Origin: Microbacterium sp. H1-D42
GTDB taxonomy: Bacteria > Actinomycetota > Actinomycetes > Actinomycetales > Microbacteriaceae
Length of the DNA stretch: 64,000 nucleotides
Direction: 5' to 3'
NCBI RefSeq assembly: GCF_022637555.1
Contig: NZ_CP093342.1
Location: 3,038,001 to 3,102,000 of the forward strand
The position numbers and the translations under genes were made by a program. This document shows positions 45,643 through 56,391 of the stretch, one piece after another. Position 1 is the first letter of the stretch. Each line of letters opens with the position of its first letter. A model generated the notes under the pieces. The model was not told the DNA's origin. It ran no database searches and saw nothing but the letters and a program-made list of their open reading frames with translations.

Positions 45643-46400
45643 AGGCCGGTCCGCCTGGTCTCTGCGACCTCGATCAGGGTGTCGCGCAGTGCTTCCGCGG
45701 CGGGCTGGGTGAGGCCGGGGATCTGCACGCCGGTGGTGGCGGCTGCCGTCACCATCTTCAGCTGCGAGATGCCGAACGCGCGGTCAAGCGGTCCGTGGGT
45801 GATGTCGACGAGCTGCAGACGACCGTAGGGCACCGCGACCATGCGCTGCCAGAGGATGCCGCGGCGGAAGACGACGTCGTCGGCGCGCAGCATGTAGCCG
45901 ATCGCCTTCGCCTGCCGCGGCAGGATCACCATGGTGATCAGGGTGATGACGATGACGATGCTGCCGGGGATCCACGCCCACATCTGATCGAAGCCCAGCG
46001 CGAGCACGAGCATCGCCGCCAGCACGACGACGACCAGGATCGTGTTCTGCAGCATCTGCGACACGACGTAGCGCGGTGAGATCTGGTGCCAGGAGCCGTC
46101 CAGCGCCAGCGCCGACGAGCTGCGCGGCGTGCGCAGCGCCTCGTACGTGCCCTCATCGAGCGCCGGTGCGGGCGTCGGAGCGGAGGCGTGCGCGGGAGGC
46201 GCGGCCGGAGCCGGCGCAGGCGGCGCAGCAACCGGAGGGGCGTCCGGGGCCGGCGCGGCAGCAGGGGGCACCGGAGCGGGCGGCGCAGCCGTCACCGGAG
46301 CGGATGCCGGAGCAGGCGGTGCCGGGGGCGCAGCGGGCGGCACCGGTGGAACCCCGTACGGGTTCGAGTCACTCGGCGGGGGCGTCTGGCTTTCGGTCAT
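45639..46400 (-). CDS. PH-domain membrane protein (YdbS-like)
   Basis: The protein is 253 residues. The first 110 are Pro/Ala-rich and disordered (NPYGVPPVPPAAPPAPPAP and similar), followed by a charged segment, two helices (MLQNTILVVVVLAAMLVLALGFDQ; IPGSIVIVITLITMVIL) and a bPH_2 domain (YMLRADDVVFRRGILWQRMVAVPYGRLQLVDITHGPLDRAFGISQL). It overlaps the DUF3180 gene upstream and the YdbT-like gene downstream, so all three are coupled. Confidence 0.85.
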   Translation of the reverse strand: MTESQTPPPSDSNPYGVPPVPPAAPPAPPAPASAPVTAAPPAPVPPAAAPAPDAPPVAAPPAPAPAAPPAHASAPTPAPALDEGTYEALRTPRSSSALALDGSWHQISPRYVVSQMLQNTILVVVVLAAMLVLALGFDQMWAWIPGSIVIVITLITMVILPRQAKAIGYMLRADDVVFRRGILWQRMVAVPYGRLQLVDITHGPLDRAFGISQLKMVTAAATTGVQIPGLTQPAAEALRDTLIEVAETRRTGL

Positions 46401-46833
46401 CAGGATCCTTCGGCAGCGTGCAGAACTGTTCCGCGATGAGCGCGACCCCGACCAGCACAAGCGCGCTGACGACGAGGGCGATCATCGCCACCAACGACCC
46501 TACCGGCGCAGGTACCGGACGGGTCGACAGGAACACCAGCAGTCCGCCGCCGAATCCGGCGAGGATGGCACCGAGCAGGCTGGATGCCCGCGCCAGCGTC
46601 GCCGCGCGCAACGCGCGGAACGGATCGATGCGCGTACCGCCCCGCGTGCTTCGCCGCACCGGCCAAGCCAGCACGAACACGGCGAGGGCGATCAGCAGCA
46701 CCAGCACGGGCAGGAACGGCGAGGGGGTGAACGTGGCCCGTCCGTTGATGGTCAGCAGATGATCGAAGCCGAATCCGGCGCCAGCGCCCAGCAGCGCGAG
46801 CACGGCGAGCACCGAGAACGACGTGCGCTTCAA
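46369..46833 (-). CDS. DUF3180-family membrane protein
   Basis: This 154-residue protein has four predicted helices: residues 8-28 (VLAVLALLGAGAGFGFDHLL), 38-58 (FLPVLVLLIALAVFVLAW), 85-103 (SLLGAILAGFGGGLLVFL) and 112-134 (SLVAMIALVVSALVLVGVALIA), with the TRIDPFRALRAATLARASSL loop typical of DUF3180. The family sits after folK in actinobacteria, as here. It overlaps folK by four bases and the PH gene by 32. Function unknown. Confidence 0.88.
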   Translation of the reverse strand: MKRTSFSVLAVLALLGAGAGFGFDHLLTINGRATFTPSPFLPVLVLLIALAVFVLAWPVRRSTRGGTRIDPFRALRAATLARASSLLGAILAGFGGGLLVFLSTRPVPAPVGSLVAMIALVVSALVLVGVALIAEQFCTLPKDPDDRKPDAPAE

Positions 46834-47366
46834 AGCTCTGCGCCCTTCAGTCTGCGCACCAGGTCGTCGACCCGGCCGAAGCCTGGCAGCACAGCATCCG
46901 CGTCGACGCTCAGCCAGGGCTCGAGGACGAACAGCCGCTCCGCGGCGCGCGGGTGCGGCACCATCAGGTGCTCCGCGTCGCTCTCGAAGTCGCCGTAGGC
47001 GATCAGGTCGAGATCAAGCGTGCGATCGTCCCAGCGCTCCTGGCGCACCCGCCCCTGCTCCTCTTCGACGGCGTGCAGCATGCCCAGCAGCACCGAGGGA
47101 GCCAGCCGGGTGGTCATCAGCGCGACGGCATTCAGATACGGCGGGGCGTCGGGGTCGGGTCCGTCGAGCTTCACGGCGACAGTCTCGATCGGCTCGGACA
47201 TGACCAGGTCGTCCACGAGCGGCAGGCGCCGCAGGCGCTCGGCTGCTGCGCGCAGCATCTCGCCGCGGTCGCCCTCGTTGGAACCGAGGGCGATGACGGC
47301 GACCTCGGGCTGCCGTCCCGGTCGCGGGTCGGGCATCTCGGGCAGGTGGGTCAGGCGGCGATCCAT
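46830..47366 (-). CDS. folK: 6-hydroxymethyl-7,8-dihydropterin pyrophosphokinase
   Basis: This 178-residue enzyme transfers pyrophosphate from ATP to 6-hydroxymethyl-dihydropterin in folate synthesis. Motifs are clear: VIALGSNEGDR near residue 25, PPYLNAVALMTTRLAPSVLLGMLHAVEEEQGRVR, then RWDDRTLDLDLIAYG with the metal-binding Asp pair and MVPHPRAAERLFVLEPW. A 20-residue Pro/Arg N-terminus precedes the domain and may include a later true start. It overlaps folB by one base and DUF3180 by four. Confidence 0.94.
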   Translation of the reverse strand: MDRRLTHLPEMPDPRPGRQPEVAVIALGSNEGDRGEMLRAAAERLRRLPLVDDLVMSEPIETVAVKLDGPDPDAPPYLNAVALMTTRLAPSVLLGMLHAVEEEQGRVRQERWDDRTLDLDLIAYGDFESDAEHLMVPHPRAAERLFVLEPWLSVDADAVLPGFGRVDDLVRRLKGAEL

Positions 47367-47746
47367 CAGGCCCGTCCCCGGTTCACCGTCACCGAGACGT
47401 CCGAGAACGTCTGCGCGATCGGGGCGTGCGGCTTGTGCACCGTGACCTTGACGTGCTTCACCCGGTCGTCCTCGAGAACGGCATCCGCGATGCGCGCGGC
47501 GAGCTTCTCGATGAGGTTCACCGGCTCCCCCGCGACGATCTCGGCGACGCGATCGGCGAGTTCGCCGTAGTGCACGGTGTCGGCGACGTCATCGGATGCG
47601 GCAGCGCTTGCCAGCGGCAGGCCGAGGGTCAGGTCGATCGTGAACTCCTGGCCGTCGCGACGCTCGTGGTCGAAAACGCCGTGGTAGCCGAACACCGTCA
47701 GCCCGGTCAGGGTGATCTCGTCGAGGAAGTCCATGTCAGTCTGCAT
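47366..47746 (-). CDS. folB: Dihydroneopterin aldolase
   Basis: This 126-residue enzyme cleaves dihydroneopterin to 6-hydroxymethyl-dihydropterin and glycolaldehyde. Family features: DEITLTGLTVFGYHGVFDHERRDGQEFTIDLTL with the YHGV motif, TVHYGELADRV, NLIEKLAARIADAVL with the catalytic Glu-Lys, and VTVHKPHAPI. The ATG at 47746 has GGGGAG nine bases upstream; an ATG at 47755 is too close to that site, and one at 47734 is possible. The start lies inside the folP 3' end, giving an overlap. Confidence 0.93.
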   Translation of the reverse strand: MQTDMDFLDEITLTGLTVFGYHGVFDHERRDGQEFTIDLTLGLPLASAAASDDVADTVHYGELADRVAEIVAGEPVNLIEKLAARIADAVLEDDRVKHVKVTVHKPHAPIAQTFSDVSVTVNRGRA

Positions 47747-48563
47747 CCCGTTCATCTCCCCGTGTGCCGTCCCAGGCCCCCGCGATCGCCAGCGCGTCGC
47801 GGGTGCCGGCGACGTCGTGCACGCGCACCGCCCAGACGCCGGCGCGCGCGGCCAGGGCGCTCGTGACAGCGGTCGCGAGGTCGCGGCGCTGCTCGGTCAC
47901 ATCCCCGTCTGCTCCGCCGAGGGTGTCGGCGAGGAACCGCTTGCGCGAGGTGCCGATCAGCACGCGGTGGCCGAGCGCGGCGATGTCGTCGAGGTCGCGG
48001 AGCACGTCCCAGTTCTGCCCACCCGACTTCGCGAATCCGATGCCGGGGTCGACGATCACGCGGAACGGTGCGATCCCCGCTGCGGCGGCCGCGGAGACGC
48101 GCTCACGCAGCTCGGACGCTACCTCGCGCGCGACCCGGGCGTACTGGGCACGCGCGTACATGTCGGACGACGGTCCGCGCCAGTGCCCGATGGCCACGTC
48201 GGCGTCCAGATCGGCGATCGCCGACAGCATCCGATCATCGGCGAGACCGCCGGAGACGTCGTTGACGATCCGCGCACCCGCGCGCACGGCGGCGACGGCT
48301 GTGTCGGCGTTGAGCGTGTCGATGGAGGTGGGGATGCCGGCGTCGGTCAGCGCCTCGATGACCGGCAGCACGCGTGCCTGCTCGACCGCGGTGGGCACGC
48401 GCTCGGCTCCTGGGCGGGTGGACTCGCCGCCGACGTCGATGACGCCGGCGCCCTGCGCGCGCAGTAGCCGGGCATGGGCGACGGCGCGGTCGGGGTCGGC
48501 GTACCGGCCACCGTCGCTGAACGAGTCGGGCGTGACGTTGAGGATGCCCCAGATCGCGGTCAT
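47736..48563 (-). CDS. folP: Dihydropteroate synthase
   Basis: This 275-residue TIM-barrel enzyme joins 6-hydroxymethyl-dihydropterin pyrophosphate with p-aminobenzoate; it is the sulfonamide target. Motifs: WGILNVTPDSFSDGG at the start, GVIDVGGESTRPGAE, SIDTLNADTAVAAVRAGARIVNDVSGG, FRVIVDPGIGFAKSGGQN, and VLIGTSRKRFL. The ATG at 48563 overlaps the folE stop by four bases. It follows folE in the folE-folP-folB-folK order common in actinobacteria. Confidence 0.95.
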   Translation of the reverse strand: MTAIWGILNVTPDSFSDGGRYADPDRAVAHARLLRAQGAGVIDVGGESTRPGAERVPTAVEQARVLPVIEALTDAGIPTSIDTLNADTAVAAVRAGARIVNDVSGGLADDRMLSAIADLDADVAIGHWRGPSSDMYARAQYARVAREVASELRERVSAAAAAGIAPFRVIVDPGIGFAKSGGQNWDVLRDLDDIAALGHRVLIGTSRKRFLADTLGGADGDVTEQRRDLATAVTSALAARAGVWAVRVHDVAGTRDALAIAGAWDGTRGDERDAD

Positions 48564-49165
48564 CCCTGCACCCCCGAGCCGGCGGAGGGGCCGATGAGCG
48601 AGATCAGCTCGGCGCGGGCGATCGGCTCGGTGTAGACGCCGCGCGCGGCGATCGTGACGGTGGATGCCAGAGGCTGGCGCCCCCCGCGCATTGTCACGCA
48701 CCCGTGCGAGGCGTCCAGCACGACGAGCACGCCGCGGGTGTCGAGGTTCTCGGCGATGGCATCCGCGATCTGCTCCCCTAGGCGCTCCTGCACCTGCGGG
48801 CGGGTGGCGAGCGTCTCGACGACCTTCACCAGCGCACCCAGCCCGACCACCTGCTCGCCCGGCAGGTACGCGAGATGCGCGACGCCCGCGAACGGCAGCA
48901 GATGGTGCTCGCAGACCGAGCGGAACCGGATGTCGCGCAGCAGGACGGCACCGGAGGGCAGCGTGTCAGGGGCGGGGCCCCGCGAGACGCTGATGGTGCG
49001 CTCGAGATGCACGGCAGGGTCTTCGCTGACGCCGGCGAAGAACTCCGCGTACAGCTCGGCCATGCGGGCAGGGGTCTGCTTCAGCCCAGGACGGTCAGGG
49101 TCCTCGCCGATCGCCTTGAGCAGTTCACGGGTGAGCCGCTCGACGCGGACCTTGTCGACGCTCAC
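48560..49165 (-). CDS. folE: GTP cyclohydrolase I
   Basis: This 201-residue enzyme opens GTP to dihydroneopterin triphosphate, the first folate step. Motifs: LLKAIGEDPDRPGLKQTPARMAELYAEFF, RFRSVCEHHLLPFAGVAHLAYLP with the zinc-binding Cys and His, VGLGALVKVVETLATRPQVQERL, and ASHGCVTMRGG with the second zinc Cys. The GTG at 49165 is immediately after the ftsH stop. Length matches the family (about 190-220). The zinc ligands are all present. Confidence 0.95.
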   Translation of the reverse strand: MSVDKVRVERLTRELLKAIGEDPDRPGLKQTPARMAELYAEFFAGVSEDPAVHLERTISVSRGPAPDTLPSGAVLLRDIRFRSVCEHHLLPFAGVAHLAYLPGEQVVGLGALVKVVETLATRPQVQERLGEQIADAIAENLDTRGVLVVLDASHGCVTMRGGRQPLASTVTIAARGVYTEPIARAELISLIGPSAGSGVQG

Positions 49166-49166
49166 G

Positions 49167-51170
<2,004 letters not shown>

Positions 51171-51233
51171 GGTGCGTTCAGCGTACCGCCCGCGCGCTAG
51201 GGGGCCGCTGTACGTTCACCGATGGCGTAGCCC

Positions 51234-51785
<552 letters not shown>

Positions 51786-51891
51786 GCGAAGAGTCTAGAT
51801 CGGATGCCAGTGGCATCCCCTCCAAACAGACCAGCAGCGCACTACTCTGAGCAGCAGGAGCGGGCGAGCGCCCGCGGGGAAGAAGGATGAC

Positions 51892-52476
51892 ATGGACCTC
51901 GACGCGATCCTCAAGCAGGTGCCGATCGATGACATCGCGGAGCGCTTCGGCGTCAGCCAGGACGTCGCGCGCCAGGCGGTGGAAGAGGGCGGCGCTGCCC
52001 TTCTCGGCGGACTGGCGAAGAATGCAGAGACCCCCGAGGGCTCTTCGGCGATTGAGCAGGCGCTGAGCCGCCACGAAGGCTTCACCGGGGCATCCAAGGT
52101 CGACGACATCGACGCCGCTGACGGCGAGAAGATCGTCAAGCACGTGTTCGGCGGCAAGGAGGAGGAGGTCGTCAACACCCTCACCTCGTCCGAGAAGACG
52201 GCCGGCGGCATCGACTTCGGCAAGCTGCTGCCCGTGCTCGCGCCGATCATCATGGGCCTGATCGCCAACGCCAACAAGGGCAAGAGCGCCGGTGGCGGTG
52301 GCGGAATCGGCGACCTCATCGGCGGTCTGTTCGGTGGCGGTGGCGGCAGCGCCCAGGGTGCCGGCGGCGGAATCGGCGACATTCTCGGCGGCCTGCTCGG
52401 CGGCGGTGGCCAGGGCGGCTCCGGTGGGGGCGGCATCGGCGACATCCTCGGCGGCCTGCTGGGCGGCAAGAAGTAA
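51892..52476 (+). CDS. DUF937-family protein with Gly-rich repeats
   Basis: The protein is 194 residues. The first 120 residues form a helical DUF937-like domain (DDIAERFGVSQDVARQAVEEGGAALLGGLAKNAETPEG, then VKHVFGG). The rest is Gly-rich, with three copies of a motif like GGGIGDILGGLLGG (from about 135), each separated by Gly/Ser runs. It sits alone on the plus strand between hpt and tilS, bounded downstream by a strong hairpin. The ATG at 51892 has AAGAAGGAT upstream. Function unknown. Confidence 0.88.
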   Translation: MDLDAILKQVPIDDIAERFGVSQDVARQAVEEGGAALLGGLAKNAETPEGSSAIEQALSRHEGFTGASKVDDIDAADGEKIVKHVFGGKEEEVVNTLTSSEKTAGGIDFGKLLPVLAPIIMGLIANANKGKSAGGGGGIGDLIGGLFGGGGGSAQGAGGGIGDILGGLLGGGGQGGSGGGGIGDILGGLLGGKK

Positions 52477-52483
52477 GAATCGG

Positions 52484-52524
52484 ATGCTGATGGCCCGGTC
52501 CCGCTAGGGCCGGGCCATCAGCAT
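52484..52524. terminator. Perfect 15-bp hairpin between convergent genes
   Basis: ATGCTGATGGCCCGG (52484-52498) pairs fully with CCGGGCCATCAGCAT (52510-52524), loop 11 bases. It lies 8 bases after the DUF937 stop and 10 before the tilS stop, so it likely ends both transcripts. No T-run follows. Confidence 0.75.
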
Positions 52525-52533
52525 GTCAGCGTC

Positions 52534-53526
52534 TCAGTTGCGGGCGGAGAACACGATCCGCCCGCCGTGGCGGTGCGCCGAGCACCCAGGCAGATCGATC
52601 GGGCCCTGCCCGGACCAGTCGATGGCGAGACGTGCGACCTCGAGGGTCTGCAATCGCGTGAGGCTCACGCCGAACTCGCTGTCGACGACGAGCCGGATGA
52701 TGCGGTTGCGCAGGGCTGCAGGGTTCGCTGCGAGGGCGGCGACGCTCACCGAGATGCCGGCTTCGGCATGCTCGACGATGTCCTCGATCGTCTCGTGGAT
52801 CATCTCGTCGAACGCCTCAGCGTCCTCGCGCAGCTGCTCGGCGGTGCGGGCCAGCGCCTCGGCGATCCCCGGTCCGAGCTCCGCCTCCAGCACGGGCAGT
52901 GCTCGCTGCCGTACGCGCACGCGCGCGTAGCGCGGGTCGAGGTTGTGCGGGTCGTCCCAGAACGCCAGATCGGATGCTGCGCAGAACGCCCGCGTCGTGG
53001 TCCGCCGCACGCCGAGCAGGGGCCGCATCCACAGCATCCCCTCCCCGTCTTCGCGCGTCGGTGCCATCCCCTGCAGGCTGGCGGCGCCGGAGCCGCGGGA
53101 GAGCCCGAGCAGCACGGTCTCGGCCTGGTCGTCGAGCGTGTGCCCAAGCAGCACGGCGGCGGCGCGCTCGGATGCTGCGAACCCGGCCAGCGCGGTGTGC
53201 CGGGCTTCGCGGGCTGCGGCCTCCGGTCCGTCGGGGTGCTGTGCATCGACGTCGACGCGCAGCACGACAGCATCCGCTCCGAGTGCGCGGGCCTGTTCGG
53301 CTGCGCGCTGGGCGACAGCATCCGAACCCTCCTGCAGGCCGTGGTCGACGACGGCCGCGACGACGCTGCCATCGACCTTGGCCGCCTCGAAGGCGGTCGC
53401 GGCGACGAGTGCGAGCGAGTCGGCGCCGCCCGAGAGGCCGACGACCACGCGTCGACCGGCGAGCGGTGCGAGCGCAGCGCGCACGGCGAGGCGGACTTCG
53501 GCGATGGCGGGATCAAGCGAGGGCAC
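52534..53526 (-). CDS. tilS: tRNA(Ile)-lysidine synthetase
   Basis: This 330-residue ATP-using enzyme modifies the C34 wobble base of tRNA-Ile(CAU) to lysidine. The P-loop motif VVVGLSGGADSLAL is near residue 28; LLGHTLDDQAETVLLGLSRGSGAASLQGM and WMRPLLGVRRTTTRAFCAASDLAFWDDPHNLDPRYARVRVR follow as in TilS. The C-terminal part is helical (AEQLREDAEAFDEMIHETIEDIVEHAE). Length is typical of short actinobacterial TilS. The ATG at 53526 faces the pyrophosphatase gene about 100 bases away. Confidence 0.94.
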   Translation of the reverse strand: MPSLDPAIAEVRLAVRAALAPLAGRRVVVGLSGGADSLALVAATAFEAAKVDGSVVAAVVDHGLQEGSDAVAQRAAEQARALGADAVVLRVDVDAQHPDGPEAAAREARHTALAGFAASERAAAVLLGHTLDDQAETVLLGLSRGSGAASLQGMAPTREDGEGMLWMRPLLGVRRTTTRAFCAASDLAFWDDPHNLDPRYARVRVRQRALPVLEAELGPGIAEALARTAEQLREDAEAFDEMIHETIEDIVEHAEAGISVSVAALAANPAALRNRIIRLVVDSEFGVSLTRLQTLEVARLAIDWSGQGPIDLPGCSAHRHGGRIVFSARN

Positions 53527-53626
53527 GCTTCAACGGTAGCCGTGCGCAACGAGCTTCACGCAAGGCGGTTTGCGCGAAGTAGGCTAGTCCGCGGCATCCA
53601 CTCGTCTTTTGCAAGGAGAACACCAC

Positions 53627-54118
53627 ATGGGCGCACACGACGCCGTCATCGAGATCCCGCGCGGCAGCCGCGTGAAGTACGAGGTCGACCACGAAACCGG
53701 TCGCGTGCACCTCGACCGCGTGCTGTACACGACCTTCGGCTACCCCGCCGACTACGGCTACTTCGACAACACGCTCGGCGAAGATGGCGACCCGCTCGAC
53801 GTGCTCGTGCTGCTCGACCACGCGATCTACCCCGGCGTCGTCGTGAACGTGCGCCCCGTCGCCGTGCTGAAGATGAGCGATGAGGCCGGCGGAGACGACA
53901 AGCTCGTCGCCGTGCTGTCCAAGGACCCGCGCTGGGCGCACATCCAGGACATCGGCGACCTGCCGGACTACACCAAGAAGGAGATCGCGCACTTCTTCGA
54001 GCACTACAAGGACCTCGAGCCCAACAAGTGGGTCAAGGTCGACGAGTGGGGCGATGCCGCTGAGGCGCAGCGCATCCTCGACGAGGCGATCGTACGCTTC
54101 GGCGCCGAAGGCCACTGA
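53627..54118 (+). CDS. ppa: Inorganic pyrophosphatase (class I)
   Basis: This 163-residue soluble enzyme hydrolyses pyrophosphate. Motifs: IEIPRGSRVKYEVD, DRVLYTTFGYPADYGYFDNT, LGEDGDPLDVLVLLD with the metal-binding Asp cluster, and DPRWAHIQDIGDLPDYTKKEIAHFFEHYKDLEPNKWVKV. The ATG at 53627 has AAGGAG at ideal spacing. A terminator follows the stop. Monocistronic. Confidence 0.96.
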   Translation: MGAHDAVIEIPRGSRVKYEVDHETGRVHLDRVLYTTFGYPADYGYFDNTLGEDGDPLDVLVLLDHAIYPGVVVNVRPVAVLKMSDEAGGDDKLVAVLSKDPRWAHIQDIGDLPDYTKKEIAHFFEHYKDLEPNKWVKVDEWGDAAEAQRILDEAIVRFGAEGH

Positions 54119-54136
54119 GACCCGCGACACCAACGT

Positions 54137-54166
54137 GAAACCCCCGGTCGGTCGACCGGGGGTTTC
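54137..54166 (+). terminator. Rho-independent terminator after ppa
   Basis: GAAACCCCCGGTCG and CGACCGGGGGTTTC form a perfect 14-bp stem with a two-base loop, 18 bases after the ppa stop, with T-rich sequence inside the 3' arm. It would also work in reverse for the M23 gene. Confidence 0.85.
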
Positions 54167-54194
54167 GTCGTCTCTGGGCGTCTCGCGCCGCGGC

Positions 54195-55577
54195 TCAGAT
54201 CGCGCCGCGTGCCGCCAGGAAGTTGTACGGGTTGGTCGTGCCGCCGCCGGTGTACACCTCGAAGTGCAGGTGGCAGCCCTGGGAGGCGCCGGTGTTGCCG
54301 GCGTAGCCGATGACCTGGCCGGCGCTGACGTTCTGTCCGGAGCGCACGGCGAATCGGCCCATGTGCGCGTATCCGGTCGCGATGCCGCCACCGTGCTGGA
54401 TGCGGACGTAGTTGCCGTAGCCGCCGTTGTAGAACGCCGCGTCGACGCGTCCGGAGGATGCGGCGTAGATCGCCGCCCCGCAGCCGTTCGCGAAGTCGGT
54501 GCCTCGGTGGAAGGTCGAGCGGCAGACGCCGTTCTCGCAGCGCGGCGGCCGCGGACCGTAGCCAGAAGAGATGTAGCCGCCGTGCGGGCGGCGCCACGCG
54601 CCGGAACCGGACCCGCCGGTTCCTCCGCCACCACCACCGCCTCCGCCACCGCCGCCGCCACCACCGTTGGCGGCTTCCTGCTTGCGGCGTTCTTCTTCTT
54701 CCCTGCGGCGACGCTCTTCTTCTGCCTTCCGCTTGCGCTCGCCCTCCTGGTACCCGGCGACCGTTGCGGTCGTCTTGTCCTTGAGTGCGGCCAGCTGGGC
54801 CTGCAGCGTGTTGAGGTTGTCCTGCTTCTCCTGTACGGCCGCCTGGGCAGCATCCGCCGCCTGCTGGGCTGCGACCATCTTCTGCTCGGCGATCTTCTGC
54901 AGGCGGTCGCGCTCATCCCTGGCCTTGGCGGCCTGGTCGCTCAGCGACTGCGCGGAGTCGCGTGCGGCCGCGGCCTTGTCGGCGACGGCGCGGTTGTACT
55001 CGAGCAGCTTGTCCATGCTGCCGAGTCGCGCGAGCAGGTCGTCGGAGCCGGCATCGGAGTTCGAGAGGAACAGTTCGAGGGCAGCGTCGTCACCGCTGTT
55101 GCGGTAGATCTGATTCGCGACCTGGCCCGCTTTGCGGGCGCTGTCATCGGCGATTGCGGCCTGCTCGTCGGCCTGCGACTGCAGGTCCTCGGCCTTGTCG
55201 GCCTGCGCGAAGTAGTCTTGCTGCGCCTGGTAGAACTCCTCGCCGGCCTTGCGCGCGGCTTCCTCAGCCGCCGCGGCCTGCTGAGTGAGCTTCTCGATCA
55301 GTCCTTCGATGCGGGTGATCTCGCCGGACTTCGCCGCCTCGTTCGCCTTGGCGCGCTGGACGTCGTCCCAGCTCGGGTAGTCGGCGGCGTGCGCAGCCGA
55401 CACGTTGGTCGTGACTCCGAACGCCGTGGCGGCAATCGCGCTGAGCGCACCCACAGTGATGGCGCTGCGACGGGACACCCGCGCGGCCGGCCACAGGGAG
55501 CGTCGTTCAGCCGACGTTGGGGCGCAATCGCAGTCTTCAGACGCTGCAGGCGCATCCTTCATCAGATCGTCGTTCAC
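54195..55577 (-). CDS. M23-family peptidase with coiled coil
   Basis: This 460-residue exported cell-wall hydrolase has an N-terminal signal (RRSAITVGALSAIAATAFGVTTNVSAAHA, cleavage near residue 65), a long coiled coil from about 75 to 285 (EEAARKAGEEFYQAQQDYFAQADKAEDLQSQ and others), a charged KRKAEEERRRREEEERRKQ segment, a run of about 15 glycines, and an M23 (LytM/LysM-like) zinc endopeptidase domain at 330-460. Zinc ligands are in FHRGTDFANG and HLHFEVYTGG. Such proteins help daughter cells separate (RipA/EnvC-like). Start ATG 55577. Confidence 0.9.
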   Translation of the reverse strand: MNDDLMKDAPAASEDCDCAPTSAERRSLWPAARVSRRSAITVGALSAIAATAFGVTTNVSAAHAADYPSWDDVQRAKANEAAKSGEITRIEGLIEKLTQQAAAAEEAARKAGEEFYQAQQDYFAQADKAEDLQSQADEQAAIADDSARKAGQVANQIYRNSGDDAALELFLSNSDAGSDDLLARLGSMDKLLEYNRAVADKAAAARDSAQSLSDQAAKARDERDRLQKIAEQKMVAAQQAADAAQAAVQEKQDNLNTLQAQLAALKDKTTATVAGYQEGERKRKAEEERRRREEEERRKQEAANGGGGGGGGGGGGGGGTGGSGSGAWRRPHGGYISSGYGPRPPRCENGVCRSTFHRGTDFANGCGAAIYAASSGRVDAAFYNGGYGNYVRIQHGGGIATGYAHMGRFAVRSGQNVSAGQVIGYAGNTGASQGCHLHFEVYTGGGTTNPYNFLAARGAI

Positions 55578-55784
55578 ACGGCACCTTCCCCCGGCTTCAC
55601 AGATGCCACACTAACAACATTCGTCACATCTGCAACAGGCCGACACCTCACGCGGGCACGCGAAGCACTTCTATCGTCACCCCGAAACGCCCGGGATGGA
55701 AGAGGACCCGCCCTCGATTTCGTTTTTCGCGCCGGAGTCGCTTATGCTTGAGCGTCGGCAAGGGAACCCCCTGGGAACTCCTGC

Positions 55785-55857
55785 GGCCCCATCGTTTAGC
55801 GGCCTAGGACGCCGCCCTTTCACGGCGGTAGCACGGGTTCGAATCCCGTTGGGGTCA
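55785..55857 (+). tRNA. tRNA-Glu (UUC)
   Basis: A 73-nt gene with acceptor GGCCCCA/TGGGGTC, D loop, anticodon arm CCGCCCTTTCACGGCGG with UUC, and T arm ACGGGTTCGAATCCCGT. CCA is not encoded. First of three clustered tRNAs. Confidence 0.94.
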
Positions 55858-55884
55858 CTCTTACCGATACAATTTAAAAAGTAT

Positions 55885-55958
55885 GGCCCTGTAGCGCAGT
55901 TGGTTAGCGTGCCGCCCTGTCACGGCGGAGGTCGCGGGTTCAAGTCCCGTCAGGGTCG
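55885..55958 (+). tRNA. tRNA-Asp (GUC)
   Basis: A 74-nt gene with acceptor GGCCCTG/CAGGGTC, anticodon arm CCGCCCTGTCACGGCGG with GUC, and T arm GCGGGTTCAAGTCCCGT. CCA is not encoded. It is 27 bases from tRNA-Glu. Confidence 0.94.
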
Positions 55959-55970
55959 CTCCAAACGACG

Positions 55971-55993
55971 GGCCTTCTTTCGAGAAGGCCTTT
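55971..55993 (+). terminator. Hairpin between tRNA-Asp and tRNA-Phe
   Basis: GGCCTTCT-TTCG-AGAAGGCC is an 8-bp stem with a UUCG tetraloop, followed by TTT. It could end transcription or separate tRNA-Asp from tRNA-Phe during processing. Confidence 0.65.
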
Positions 55994-56029
55994 CGTCTAG
56001 GGATGCGGCAGTTCTAAAATGTGCCGCAC

Positions 56030-56102
56030 GGCTCTGTAGCTCAGTTGGTAGAGCGTTCGACTGAAAATCGAAAGGTCACCGGATCGATGCCGGTCGGAGC
56101 CA
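56030..56102 (+). tRNA. tRNA-Phe (GAA)
   Basis: A 73-nt gene with acceptor GGCTCTG/CGGAGCC, anticodon arm around ACTGAAAAT with GAA, and T arm ending GCCGGT. CCA is not encoded. A terminator follows at 56130-56163. Confidence 0.94.
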
Positions 56103-56129
56103 CACGGATCATCATTACAGTGATCCCAG

Positions 56130-56163
56130 AAACCCTCGCCTAGCTTCTACATGGCGAGGGTTT
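56130..56163 (+). terminator. Rho-independent terminator after the tRNA cluster
   Basis: AAACCCTCGCC (56130-56140) pairs with GGCGAGGGTTT (56153-56163), followed by TTGCTTTG. It ends the tRNA cluster. The region from here to 56391 has no other clear feature. Confidence 0.85.
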
Positions 56164-56391
56164 TGCTTTGTCCTGGTGAGGGGTCCGCTTCCGCGTCTGG
56201 TCCACCTTCGCCGCACCCGTCCCACTCGCCCCACTCTCCCCTGGCGAAAGGAGGATTTCCGGGCTTCCAGACCTCGCGGACCCAGGAAACTCTCCTCCCA
56301 TGCGCTCGGAACGTCGCCATGCATCGAGGATGAGCTCATACGCCCACTGCCGCTGCCCGGCGTTGCACGACCCGCGTGCCACACTGTCCCC

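Noticed and set aside
52290..52470. GGCGGT-rich direct repeats near the end of the DUF937 gene
   Set aside because: They reflect repeated Gly-rich coding motifs rather than a separate DNA element.
54601..54665. GC-rich CCACCGCC run as a functional DNA repeat
   Set aside because: It simply encodes the poly-glycine linker of the M23 peptidase.
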